From NCBI GenBank assembly GCA_032622095.1, contig CP136069.1:101334278-101398277 (forward strand): DNA of 64,000 bases. Direction: 5' to 3'. Position 1 is the stretch's first letter. Each line of letters opens with the position of its first letter. The stretch comes from Siphonodentalium dalli. Its lineage: Eukaryota; Mollusca; Scaphopoda; Gadilida; Siphonodentaliidae. Below are positions 23,003 to 34,080 of the stretch, in pieces. A program made the position numbers and the translations under genes. The notes beneath the pieces are model-generated. The model worked only from the letters and a program-made list of their open reading frames with translations, was not told the origin of the DNA and did no database searches.

Positions 23003-23936
23003 GTGTATACATGTACGCATACAATGTTTTTAATATATCAATGTGTGTGCAAGGTGTGTGTGAGTTGTGTACGAATGTCAACACACCCCCACCATTCCCG
23101 TCTATATATCTATACAATCGTTGTTATCAGATATTGTTCTGTGTATAAATGTGTAATATAATGAAAAAATTAAAAATTAAAAAATAATAAAAGATAGGCC
23201 TAATTATAAATTGTCCATTCATGAAATAGAAGTTGTCGGTAATTATCCATTATAAAGGTTAACATGACCATAAGCTAGCGCAATGACGAACCAAAGTTAA
23301 ACCACTCACACGAGGGTAGTCGTGGCTTTTAATTTAATTTGTTTTATCCTGGTATTCACACCAAAATAAGGTTCACATAAACCTGTTTCCTGGTGTGATT
23401 ATCAGTAATTACATTCCGTTCACAACGGTTCGTCAAAAGAATGGACCCCAATCGTAATTTCGAGTATAAATTAGGCCAATCGTACTTCCGGGTAGACTTT
23501 ATTGACAGCTGCATGGCCCCAAAGTGAAAATAGTCGAGAGGGGAACGGGAACATTTTTACTGAATTTAAGCAATATATTTGTTGACGCTGGGTGAGCCCT
23601 GCGGCTAATATACTGTATGGAGAAGCGTGACCAGTTCATAGCTGTTCATTTCATTCATAATATGTCACCGTGTCGATTTCAACGAAAATCGACGAACAAC
23701 GTCATCGTGTAACTGTCCCCAATTGACCGAGTTCGTCTGAACCTGTATGAATGTATCTTCTGCTTTGTTCATAATTAGGTGTTTCCCTTCGATTCCAGAA
23801 AATAGTATGATATTTATGGATTATCACATGAATGTATGTACTATATAGTCTTATAACAATTAATTCCATATAAAATATATGTTATTTCGTTTCGCACAGT
23901 AGCGTACCAAATGTTGTACATTAAAGGCACACCTTC
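23001..23936. other. Intronic stretch, no gene
   Basis: Contains a 60-bp segment (ACCAAAGTTAAACCACTCAC near 23290) that also occurs at 19735-19790, and a small hairpin TCACACCA...TGGTGTGA at 23355-23400. Nothing coding recognised. Confidence 0.4.
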
Positions 23937-24205
23937 GCATAGTAGATCGGTAAATTTGTAATGTCAATCTTTCACATCACGAATTTCGATCACTTTTCAC
24001 TCGCCCCTATATGGGTGTAGCCAGCATTTATTATAGTGTCGTTATTTATTGTGTCTTATTTTCTCAATAAAAGGTAAACTACCCGTTACTTCCGTTACGA
24101 ATGAACTTACATTGTAATTCAAAATTCTCATTTGCAATACAGTAATCGAAAGACACAGTAAAAAAAAATCCGATTACGACATTAATGCCCACCGATCTAC
24201 TGTGC
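23937..24205. mobile_element. Small inverted-repeat element
   Basis: GCATAGTAGATCGGT at the left and ACCGATCTACTGTGC at the right form 15-bp terminal inverted repeats with one mismatch. About 270 bp, non-coding. Confidence 0.5.
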
Positions 24206-24250
24206 AACAATAATGCTCGCACAAATTCAAAACAGCTGCGTCGTATTAGA

Positions 24251-24389
24251 TAATAATTGGTGGGGTCACAAAATCAGATATAGTCTATGTACGATCCAAA
24301 TCGTCCGGCTTTGGTTCGTTAATAATTGGTGGCATCACAAAATCAGATATAGTCTATGTACGATCCAAAGCGTCCGGCTTTGGTTCGTT
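24251..24389. repeat. 69-bp tandem duplication
   Basis: TAATAATTGGTGG...TTGGTTCGT occurs twice in a row with only a few differences. Confidence 0.85.
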
Positions 24390-25689
24390 ATTAAGGTTAC
24401 GTTCACACAGCTGGCAAATTTGCCAGGAAAATGTTGATGAAATTCATCAAGTTAACAACTCTCTGTTTGCACACTATTGAATGGTATAGTTTGGACTTAC
24501 ATCATAATTATGTGTATACAAATAATTTCTTTCGCTTATTACGATACACGAAATGTCAAAATATTGTGCACGAGTTATTCTTGCCAGATATTTGTAGACT
24601 AATTTCGGGCAAATTAAAGTCGATTGTATAATAACTCGAAGTACTACGCAAATCTCACTGTGACTGTAGTATAAACTAAGAGCTATTTGCATATTTTCAT
24701 ATTCCCCATACACTTATACCGCCCTTTCCCTTACACCTTTAATGTGTCACACCTGAGTTCTAGGTACTCCTCTGGTGTGTAACACCTAATATGCAAATAT
24801 CGAGGTGTCACACATGAAACTCACCTATGAGCATGCTGACTTCACCTACATTTCAAGGTGTGTATTGTGTGTGGTATATAGGTACTTATTATGTGTGCCA
24901 TGGGTCAATTTGTATGTACCTATAGCTCTAAATGTTGGACTGTATGTGTGGCCGTGTGATATTGACGCCGGAATTTAAGTCGTAAGGAGCGCTCGCCCAC
25001 CAACCCCCCAAATTTACACTGTCCCAAAAACACACGCTTCTGTCAATTAGTAGTTTTCGTCCCCTATGGGATTTTACTACAAAAATTGTCAGTCGATCGG
25101 TAACACTCCAGCCTAAAAATTACAGGTTTTAGTGGTGAATTTGAACATTACAATACTAGTTGATGACACCACTGCATCTATATTTGAGTTTGGATTTCTT
25201 TTAATCTCCCACATTATCGTCGGATAAGCATTAATTGTCAGAAATTATTCAATGTGCGCTAAATGTCACACGCTTACTGGCACATTATCCGTATGTATAA
25301 TACTCCTCGCAAAGAATCGGTGGGTATAATGCAGTAACATTTCAGTATATCGTATATATCGTCGTATGTTGTTGGACATAACTATACAGACAGGTTGATA
25401 TGTTGCAGCCACATTGGCCATTGGCCACCCCACAATGTTCTTTTTTGTATTTCCGACTTCATTGTGTTATAAGCTTGTGACGAACATATAATACTGGGTA
25501 GGTTGCTGTATTTGAGTTTCCATTTTATACTATTGGCTAAAATGTTATAGCTAGATACACTCACGTGACCTATGAAAAGATCACGTGAGCATGTACCCGA
25601 TTTCGACTATCAAGTCGATATTGGCAGTGTATCGGCAGTGGAATAGCAGAAGAATTAAATGGGCTGATCTCGTTTGCACGGTTTTTTTT
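24390..25689. other. Intronic stretch, no gene
   Basis: 24730-24850 holds inverted GTGTCACACCT / AGGTGTCACAC motifs. Otherwise AT-rich intron sequence with nothing recognised. Confidence 0.4.
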
Positions 25690-25885
25690 TCGTTCCCATG
25701 CAAGACTTCATTAGAGATGTTCCCACGACGTTTTATCTCGATCCAACGACTTTCTATCTCGACCCCACGGGTTTTTTTCTCGTTCAACGGATTTTTTTTT
25801 CTCTCGTTCCAAGGACTTCATTATCTCGTTCACACGAGTTTTTGTCTCGTTCTCACGACTTTTTATAACGTTCCCACGAGTTATA
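25690..25885. repeat. Minisatellite, ~21-22-bp units
   Basis: Units such as TCTCGTTCACACGAGTTTTTG repeat about nine times with variation. Many contain CTCGT...ACGAG, so each unit can fold. The proteins predicted across it are artefacts. It ends ~140 bp before the third LMX1 exon. Confidence 0.75.
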
Positions 25886-26023
25886 AAACAATTCGGATTC
25901 CACCCCCTGCCCCCATAAAGACCTGCATGGAGCACACTTTATTGGAAATTATGTTTTAAATCCCTTTGTATCCCTGCTCGGGCCGTGCATGCTGCACATT
26001 ACAGAATATATTTTTTTCTGCAG

Positions 26024-26101
26024 ATTCGTGAGAGTTTAGCCTCAGACACGGGCCTCAGTGTGCGAGTTGTCCAAGTCTGGTTTCAAAACCAAAGAGCCAA
26101 G
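26024..26101 (+). CDS. lmx1: LMX1-class gene, exon encoding homeodomain recognition helix
   Basis: 78-bp internal exon, 26 codons, acceptor TTTTTCTGCAG and donor AAG/GTAAGA, phase 0 on both sides. It reads [16 protein letters not shown] then [10 protein letters not shown], i.e. homeodomain positions 30-55. The invariant Trp48, Phe49, Asn51 and Arg53 are present, and Gln at 52 with the WFQNQRAK string is the LMX1 signature (most LIM-homeodomain classes have WFQNRR). Joined to the preceding exon it gives one continuous homeodomain. The small 26-codon exon corresponds, as far as I recall, to the equivalent exon of vertebrate LMX1 genes. The next exon, expected to start MKK, was not found downstream in this window. 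The protein is expected to be a nuclear transcription factor acting in neural and dorsal or appendage patterning, as known for the family. Confidence 0.95.
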
Positions 26102-26460
26102 GTAAGATCATGAACCATGCATATATAATAACCGTTGTATATAAAGTGTATATAAAGTGTCAGATGAACTAATGTGTTTAGCATTTTATAGGCGAACATA
26201 TAGCTAGCCGTCGGCGTCTGCTACCGATAATATAATGGTCCCATATATAGGCGGTTCCTCATAGCTAGAATAGGAAGCGACGTGCATGCGTATGATGCAT
26301 AGTCAATTGCGTTGTCATATGCAGAAGAGCATTGTTGACATGCTAAATTGTTTTAATATGTTGTTTTGTTCAGTAATATAGCGAGATTCTTTAAGTGACC
26401 ATCACTGAAACACGCATTTATCTATGTGAATTACTGTAACGTAGAGGGGTCGTTACATCA
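26102..26460 (+). other. Start of downstream intron
   Basis: Donor GTAAGA at 26102. No following LMX1 exon recognised anywhere downstream to 64000, so the intron would exceed 37.9 kb or the exon is too diverged to see. Confidence 0.5.
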
Positions 26461-27530
26461 AAATTACATGGTAAGCCTGCTTGGACGCCTGTGGAATTCT
26501 GATATCCTGGTAGAGGGCCGATGATTAATCATAGTAGTTCTAGTAGTTGTTTTTAAGGCTGGTACCAGAAATTCCTTAAATCCCCATATTTCTTTTAGCA
26601 GGTCCTATTATGTATTAAATCCTTCCTATAATGTTGACTTGGATGGTCCAATTTCACTCAACATGATGCTGGGCTACCCAATCCCATGGCAGAATCCCCC
26701 AACAGTACTGAGGACAGTGAGGTTACTATCTGGAACTTGAATGGGATGCCCCACGGGTGACCGCTATTACGAGTCAGGTCCAATATGAGATTCCATCAAA
26801 TTAATCATTTATTCTCATAAGATAGTATCCTCCATATCTGCACTCTAACTACCTTATAAGTTGGTTCCGATAACCTTTATTTATGATAAATTCTTGACGT
26901 AGTGAATCCCCAATTAAATTCAAATTATGCTAGGCGGTCCTTTTCTAACGGTCGGGTGGACCCTTTTATACCCGAGCCAGCTGGAACGACAAATCGGGTC
27001 GGGTCGGGTCGCAATAGCGACACGACCCGACCCGACCCGATTCGATTCGACATGTGCACGACCCTAATTAAATAGGGTCGGGTCGGACCGAGCGAGCCAA
27101 GGTCCCTCCAACTGTCCGCAAAGAAAAATAAATAGGATGAATAGGCAACAAGAATTGTGCCACTGGAGCGTAACTATGACCAGATCCAATGTCAACATCC
27201 TGCACCGGAAATAGAATATGCCAAAATGGCCGACTTAACAAACAATCGCTGGATTTACCACTAAAATACATGAAAATACACAACGATAACGCATTAATTC
27301 AAATTGGAATAACATAAATCGGGAGTGGTATAATGGACTTAACAGAAAGGAGTAAATAAAAGGGTACTTTTGAGCCAGAAAATGGGATACTTTTGGAAAA
27401 TAATGGTGAGAAAAATACCGAAACTGAAACTAGCGCAAAGACGCACTTAAATTTAGATCACCCATCGAACATAAAAGGAAACTCCGTTACACCACACCCG
27501 CGAAATAAAAAAAAAATGGAATAGTTGTTT
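26460..27530 (+). repeat. Repeat family X, single copy
   Basis: 26470-26830 matches the reverse complement of 44590-44960, and 26850-27530 matches 45120-45720 directly and 43960-44370 inverted. Contains GGGTC pentamer runs at 26995-27090. A translation of the first part on the + strand is interrupted; no known domain seen. Confidence 0.75.
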
Positions 27531-27543
27531 CTATAGGTATGCT

Positions 27544-28180
27544 CTTGTTCGCACCTGATACAGACCAATGTTACTCTGTAGTAATACAAAACTATTAGTT
27601 AAAATTCCTCAGTGATATAGGGTATGTGGCATGCCACGCCAGCCGTTGAGGCATGCCACATGTTCTTTGAAAAGCTAAAATCCTAACATTGCCACAGGGT
27701 AATAACTCTATAAAGAATGTATATTTACGAAATAACGGCGATTGTATTAGAAATAACAACACCACAATAGATCAACTCTGGTGAAATACAAGTAAAATTG
27801 TTCCCTTGGGTGGGTGGGCTTGGGGGAGGTTTGGGGTACGCTCTTTAAAACACTTCTCCAAATATGCCCGTTATTTCGTCAAAAACACTTCTTCAAATAT
27901 CTCCGTTATTTAGTTAATAAAAATAATTTATTATTTCGATAATTCGCGCTATTTCGTCATTTCGATGCATTTTTTATTCCGAAATTTCGCTGTATTTTCC
28001 TATTTCGATTTTTCGTGGTATTTCGTATTTCGATAATTCGCTGCATTTGACATATTATGGGATATTGGCATGCCTCAACGGCTGGCGTGGCATGCCACAT
28101 ACCCTATATCACTGAGGAATTTTAACTAATAGTTTTGTATTACTACAGAGTAACATTGGTCTGTATCAGGTGCTTGTTCG
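27544..28180. mobile_element. Non-autonomous DNA transposon with 8-bp target duplication
   Basis: Element 27552-28172 (621 bp) with ~100-bp terminal inverted repeats starting CACCTGATACAGACCAATGT, flanked by perfect direct repeats CTTGTTCG at 27544-27551 and 28173-28180. The interior is AT-rich with ATTTCG motifs and encodes no transposase. An 8-bp duplication fits hAT, among other superfamilies. Confidence 0.9.
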
Positions 28181-28399
28181 TTGGTCGATTAAAAAGTTTT
28201 CGGTCTGTGCTGCTGTGGACGTCGTGACCTTTGAAAGTGGATCCCTACTCCAATACTCCGTCAGACTGTACTTTTTCTGATTTGGTAGACTAACACTCTC
28301 TGTCATCTTGATTCAGAGGTGTCCCTCTGGCGCGAATTGCCTCTGATAGTCTTTAAGATTAGCTCTAGCACTCCTCCGGGCCGCTCCTCCTCCTCTATA

Positions 28400-29145
28400 A
28401 ACGGCCCCTGTCTGGCTTTGCGAAGGAAATATTCACACACCTGCACGCATATGATCTCATCTATTACCTCACAAATTTTATTGATTCTGGGTTCTTTCCA
28501 TCACAGAAACAATTGAAAGAAATTGTAAAAGAGAAGATCAACAACTTCGCATATCAAGCACCATGGTGTGATTTGACAAATGAATCACTGAATTTCTTTA
28601 GGATGGTTAAATCCTATCCTATGTCGATCTGGAGAGGCTGGCTACTATGCAGGGAACACCCAAAGTACAAATCTAAAGCTCTCTATATGGCAAACATCAT
28701 CTCCAGAACGACATATGACAACAACGCACTATGCAAGCACTGTGGGTGCCAATACTCTGACCTCATGTCACACATGTACCTCCATTGCTTCTCTCCGCAC
28801 ATACAGGAACTCAGAAATGAATTCTGGTATAAAATCATAAACATATTCGGAATTCCTACATTTTCATTCCTGGATTTACTATCGCCGGTAGGATTCCTCA
28901 CTTATGCATGTGGATGTGGAAGTCATCCTACCCTGGAACTCATGTGTGATGAGAAACGCTTATTTATTCATTGTCTCATATTTGTGTGTGTCCTTTGCTC
29001 CATCTGACCAATGCAAAAGGTCAACCAACCTCATATAAGTGAAATTGATTTAGTTTGAATGTCACTGTTGTATTCATAAACATGTATATACCTGTACACA
29101 TATCTCTCCTTCAAGGAGGCAATAAAACATCTCTCTCTCTCTCTG
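28400..29145 (+). mobile_element. LINE 3' end with zinc-knuckle C-terminus and 3' hairpin
   Basis: Plus-strand frame reads FAKEIFTHLHAYDLIYYLTN, then from 28513 an open stretch of 164 codons: FAYQAPWCDLTNESLNFFRM, SKALYMANIISRTTYDNN, ALCKHCGCQYSDLMSHMYLH and HIQELRNEFWYKIINIFG. The C-2-C...H-4-5-C knuckle is the usual end of many LINE ORF2 proteins. The RT core is lost. The 3' end has the hairpin CTCCTTCAAGGAG (29106-29118), AATAAA at 29121 and a (TCTC)n tail, matching the design of the 12.2-13.3 kb relative. One in-frame stop precedes 28513. Confidence 0.75.
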
Positions 29146-29149
29146 AAAG

Positions 29150-29486
29150 CATAAGCGGGAACATAATCCTCGTCCGTATTTACGCCACGTTCTGTCACAC
29201 TCGGTGCCGTGGTCTGAGTGCAGTTTGGTAACATTAACACGCCATGTGTCTGGATCGCTGCCTCTGCCGTTACAACTCGTATCCTTAATTCTATATTTTC
29301 TAACGCATACAGCAGACCGGACGCAACTTCTAGGTCTGTCGTACCTTCGGTGATCACACTACCCATGACTCCCTGGCTCTCCCTTGATTCTCTCTCAATT
29401 GCCGCTACAACTTCCATCATTTCCGCTGATGTAACCTCCTGTCCAGCTCCCCCTGGTGTTACTACCGTAGACGACATCTGTGCCTT
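29150..29486. other. Unassigned segment
   Basis: Overlapping open frames on both strands (e.g. minus, from 29477 downward) without recognisable domain or duplicate in the window. Cannot call a gene. Confidence 0.3.
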
Positions 29487-30090
29487 TATTACGCCACCTA
29501 GTGTGGTGTTTCTAGCATTTGGTTTTTTTATATCGCATGGAGTACAGGGCGAATGTATTCTTGGAGATTGTTTGTACCTTACTCAATCGTACCGATATAA
29601 TCACGTAGATGCCGAAATTGTAAAGTTAACGCCAGCGGTGTATAATACGTTTATGAAAATATGATAAATCCTATCGATAGAGTCAGGACAGGCTCAAATT
29701 GTAAACTTAAAGTCACCGGTGTAATAATATGTTGTTGAAAATATTAATAATCTGATAGCCTGAAAATATTGTATAACCTATTGGGAGCCAATAATAAATG
29801 GGAATAACCTATTGGGAGCCCCTGTATGTAGTGAACTGAATTGTGGGTATTTTATGGAGATGGTTTGTACCTTACTGAATCGTACCGATATAATCACGTA
29901 GATGCCGAAGTTGTAAAGTTAACGCCACTGGTGTATAATATGTTTATGATAAATCGTATCGATAGAGTGAGGACAGGCTCAAATTGTAAACTTAAAGTCG
30001 AAAATATAAATAATCTGATAGCCTGAAAATATTGTATAACCTGTTGGGAGCCCCTGGTGTAGTGAACTGAATTATGGGTAATTTTAATTG
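29487..30090 (+). repeat. Repeat family Y, partial copy
   Basis: Begins ATTACGCCACCTAGTGTGG and matches 34548-35110 nearly base for base; the inverted relative is at 52860-53395. Internally TTTGTACCTTACTGAATCGT occurs twice, so the family itself contains a ~300-bp internal duplication. Confidence 0.85.
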
Positions 30091-31671
30091 GAGTGCGCAT
30101 GTCTGTTTTTTTTGTAGTAACGGCCATCTTTTATTTTCTGTAATTATGGTAAGAGTTTATGGTTTAATTTATTTATTATTTAAGTTTGTTTCAATTTTTG
30201 AATGGTTTTATGTTAACCCGATAATTTGTATTTTGTAAAGAATAAAATTGTTTGAAGAAAAATGGCGAATTTCCAAATTTCCGGCTTCGGATGCTGTTCT
30301 GAGTGTCAGCTCGATAGTGAGACTGAGACTGTGACGGTGTGAGTGACTGAGAGTCTCAAGTTAGTTTATTTACAGTTGTGTTCCGAGTATTTTTTGTAGT
30401 CAAATATTAATGAAATACGCTTTGTTTATATATACTAATTTGCTTATTTATAGAAACGTGTAATATTAATTTGAAAGTTATTTCGATAGACTATTTGTTT
30501 TTAGTTGAAGATAAAACAAATTTGGAAAACAAATATTATAACCCATTGAGAGCCTCGTGAAGTGTATTGTGGGTATTTTAATATAATTGCGCATGCGCAG
30601 TCTATATGCGTTCTTTTGGGGAAATTCGCTATTTTGGTTAAGTGAAACAATGGTATGAGTTCAATGTTTGTTTGTATATAAGAAAGTATATTGAATTTTG
30701 GAGGCCGACAATTGTATCTATTTGAAGATTAAAAGTTGCTTGTGTGTATTTAGCTGTGCATGGTTCGTTAATTAGGCCAGCCTATTGTCAGATTAGAACG
30801 TCTCCAATAACATACAACCTCTCTGCAGTTAACATTGTGAATTTGGCAACAGTCCAAGCAGGCCCTCTAATGGAGCACTGTGAATTTGGCAACAGTCCAA
30901 GACACGTGGGGTATAATAACTGAACACCTGTGGCCAACTTGATCTCCAGAATGTTTTTAAGTGGAAGGGACAGTGTAGTGGGGTGGGGTGGAAGTTAGAT
31001 TTTGAGTGTGTATGATTCACAACTTTTGTAAAAAAAAGTTAATGCACATGTAGTTGGAAATTTCATACATTATTACACTACAACATAAAGGTTAAAATAC
31101 ATGGTTACCATTGCCTGGTATCCCAACTAGTAATTATTGTCCCCATTATGATGGGGACGGGGATCGAATGATGGAGGTATTTTGAGGGGGTGGGAGTCAC
31201 AACTGTTATAAAGAATTTTAACAGTTGGAAATTTCATACATGATTACACTAACTTTTTGTCCCCATTTATTTTACTGCTGTCTTGTTTGTTACTGTATTC
31301 CTGATATGGAAATAATAAAGAGCATTTATTACGCCACCTGTGGTGTATCTAGCTGCTGAGATTTTGATATTGCGTGGTGGACAGGGCGAATGCATTGTGG
31401 GGCTTTTATTTATAGAGTTGGAAATTCCGTTTATTTAAAAGTCGGAACTACGCGACCAGTAGGCCAAGTCCAGTAAAACGGTTCGTTATAGGTGCTGGTT
31501 GTTATTGTTATTTTAACGGAATTCTGAGTTGGTCATTCGCGAAACCAATATATTTTATATTCTATAATTAAAACCGTGGGTATATAATATATGATCCTCT
31601 TTATGGATATTGTAGGAAGGTAAATTTAGCTAAAGCGGTGGGATATCTTGCAAGACAACACATTTCGGTTT
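30091..31671. other. Repeat-derived stretch, no gene
   Basis: Holds a 43-bp tandem duplication (GTGAATTTGGCAACAGTCCA at 30837 and 30880) and another family Y head at 31332-31420 (ATTACGCCACCTGTGGTG). No protein domain recognised. Confidence 0.5.
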
Positions 31672-32380
31672 GCGCTATAACCGCTCAATGTTTTAAGGTG
31701 TTACACAACGTCTGATAAAAAGAGTTCTATCGGGAATATTCACACTATTTTTTCAGAGAACATGCATAGAGTAAACATAGTCCTATCGGACTATCGTAAA
31801 GTAGTTCCGTTTAATTCGGGATTAATTAACCCTCAGACTGCCGAAACTGCCGACAATAAATTCGCTTGTTCGTGTCCCCCGAAAATCAAACTTGCCTGTT
31901 TAGAGGTCCCATTTTCGTGGCTAATGGTGATAGAATCACAATTTGTCAGTCAAGTTCATGGATAAATTACATTACACTTAATCGGCTTATGTCCGCGGCC
32001 ATAAACCTGCGTTTTGATAACAATTTATTTGAGACAAACTGTTGCGCGGGTATCAGTCGGCGCTTATCGGTTGAAGTTATTATGATCGTGCAGCCTGCGC
32101 GTGCAACAAGTGTTCAAATACAACAGAAGAAAAAAATACTATGTCAAATAAATAACGTCATCAATGGACAGACAAGTTTCATTTCCGCGGGACACGAAAA
32201 AGCGAATTTAATGTCGTCAGTTTCGGCAGTCTGAGGGGTTTAATTAATCTCCTTTACGATATCCCGATAGGACTATATTTACACTATGTTCTCTGAAAAA
32301 AAATGGTGTGAATATTCCCGATAGAACTATTTTTATCAGACGTTTTGTAACACATTAAAACATTGAGCAGTTAGCGCAAT
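31672..32380. mobile_element. Inverted-repeat element, ~0.7 kb
   Basis: The outer ~160 bp at each end are imperfect complements: CGTCTGATAAAAAGAGTTCT near 31710 with AGAACTATTTTTATCAGACG near 32325, and CCCTCAGACTGCCGAAACTG near 31832 with CAGTTTCGGCAGTCTGAGGG near 32218. The frame inside (31866-32234, +) has no recognisable domain. Confidence 0.75.
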
Positions 32381-33580
32381 TTTCTGGAATTTCGGACTAT
32401 TTCGTCTATAAAAATACGATGAGCAACTGAAAATGTTTTTCAACATTCTGGAAGGGGTAGATGTCCACGTATATATGTTTAAAATTTCACGCATAAACTA
32501 TGACAGATAACAAAGTTATAATTAGTTTTATAGGCCCACCATAAATCCCCTATAATAAACGCATGCCTCCGTAAGCACATGGCTTTGCTGTGGATGCTTT
32601 CGTTCCCAGCATGGATCATTCTCGCTATCTGTAAAATGTCTATGAACAATGGCTGTGCCACGCACTCTTAGCTTTGATCCGCATTTAGAAGCATTCTGGT
32701 GTGGCGAATGAGAAACCTGCAGTAATTTATAAGCCGTAGTTCATTGTAATAATTTGAAGAATTACTTATCTTAACGGAATTCTGAGGCGGTCCATTCATG
32801 TAACCAATATATTTTATATTATGATTTATATTTATGGCTAATAATACGATCTTGGTGGCGTTACCATTTCTGATTATGGTTTTCTTGTGTATACTGGTCT
32901 ACAGATTTTCGAAATCTGTGGTCCGCTGGCCATTTTATAAATAGATAATGGGGTTTTCCGGTTATTTTGGGACGCATTAAAGTTGTACTGCGACCCCGAG
33001 CCTGGTAAAATCTTTAGTTGGAATTTCAATTTCGTTTATTTATTGTCGTTGATTTTGGTTTGTGATAAGCTATGCCAATTACAAATGGAAGAAATGAAAA
33101 ATATAATTTGTAAAATGCGTATGTCAATTGATACGTGTTGTCTGAGTGTAGTCTGAGACAGCCGAGTCAGCCACCGGTTCGTTAAGTAGGTGCTGATCGA
33201 CGTGACAGTTTGCAGTAGGTCCCCTATTTGCGGAGCTATTTGCGAAAGTCCCCCGAATTCGCGGAGTTCCCCTAAAATGGTCGATATATGTTGATTTTAA
33301 TGAGGGAACGGGTGCGTATATGTCAATTGATTTTAAACAAATAACGACACGATCATCATAATAGTGGTTTGTTCTATCAATCATATCATCATCATCATCA
33401 TCATCATCATAATACGGAACAAGTCTTGCGACTTTTCGTCCATTACAATTATTTGCAATGTTTGTTTACAAATATATCTATCGTCATTCGATATTTACTT
33501 GTGAGTCACTTGAAAATATTACTAACTAATTCTTGTCGTCGTACTCGTATTTTATATAATAGAAGAATGAGTCTATGTAT
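32381..33580. other. Stretch without recognised gene
   Basis: Includes GGTGGCGTTACCATTTCTGA at ~32853, a motif repeated at ~34466, 38270 and inverted at 50785, and an (ATC)n run at 33385-33411. No coding similarity seen. Confidence 0.4.
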
Positions 33581-33584
33581 ATTT

Positions 33585-34080
33585 TGAATTGATCGAGTGT
33601 TGGAGACTCAACAGCGAAGTCTGGCAGAGAGTTCCAGCTATTTACCACCCCCTGCGTGAAGAAATATTTTCCTATGGCCTTGTTAACAATGGGCATCTGT
33701 AGCTTTTTATTATGTCCTCCTGTTCTTCCTGATGAATGACTTTATAATAGGTCACAGGCATTGCTATTGTAATGGCCATTCAACAGTTTATATACCTCGA
33801 TCGATCTCCTCTAAATCTTCGATATTTTAAAGACATCATATTAAGTCTTATCATTCGGTCTCGGTAGCATAGAGTTTTGATTTGACGAACTAGTTTCGTT
33901 GCTTTTCTTTGTATGTCTCTAACAAAATGCTTTGATATTTGTGACGTGGGCTCCATGCAGAGTTACACCATTCGACGATAGGTCTCACCATGCTTATGTA
34001 GAGCGATTAGAACGTGTCGATGTCCAAGTTCGTGAAAGTTCTATTGACTATGCCGATGATTTGAGAAGCTTTATTGTTTT
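33585..34080 (-). mobile_element. CR1/L2-like LINE C-terminal fragment
   Basis: Minus-strand frames read KASQIIGIVNRTFTNLDIDT, LYISMVRPIVEWCNSAWSP, MMSLKYRRFRGD, YKLLNGHYNS and WNSLPDFAVESPTLDQFK in the expected order for the RT thumb and C-terminus of CR1/L2-type LINEs (usual: LY.SLVRP.LEY....WSP; L..RR.RGD; WN.LP). Broken by stops and frameshifts; RT core absent. Confidence 0.8.

Larger units (their letters stand above)
15303..26023 (+). other. lmx1: 10.7-kb intron splitting the homeodomain
   Basis: GT at 15303, polypyrimidine tract TTTTTTTCTGCAG ending at 26023, phase 0. It separates homeodomain residues 29 and 30 and contains the Helitron-like cluster, MITE-like hairpins and a minisatellite. 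Confidence 0.85.

Noticed and set aside
22958-23020. Frames of alternating Ile-Tyr
   Set aside because: Translation of a TA microsatellite.
29031-29664. Two overlapping ~148-codon frames on opposite strands
   Set aside because: Neither shows a domain, splice context or codon pattern; part of the plus frame lies inside repeat family Y.
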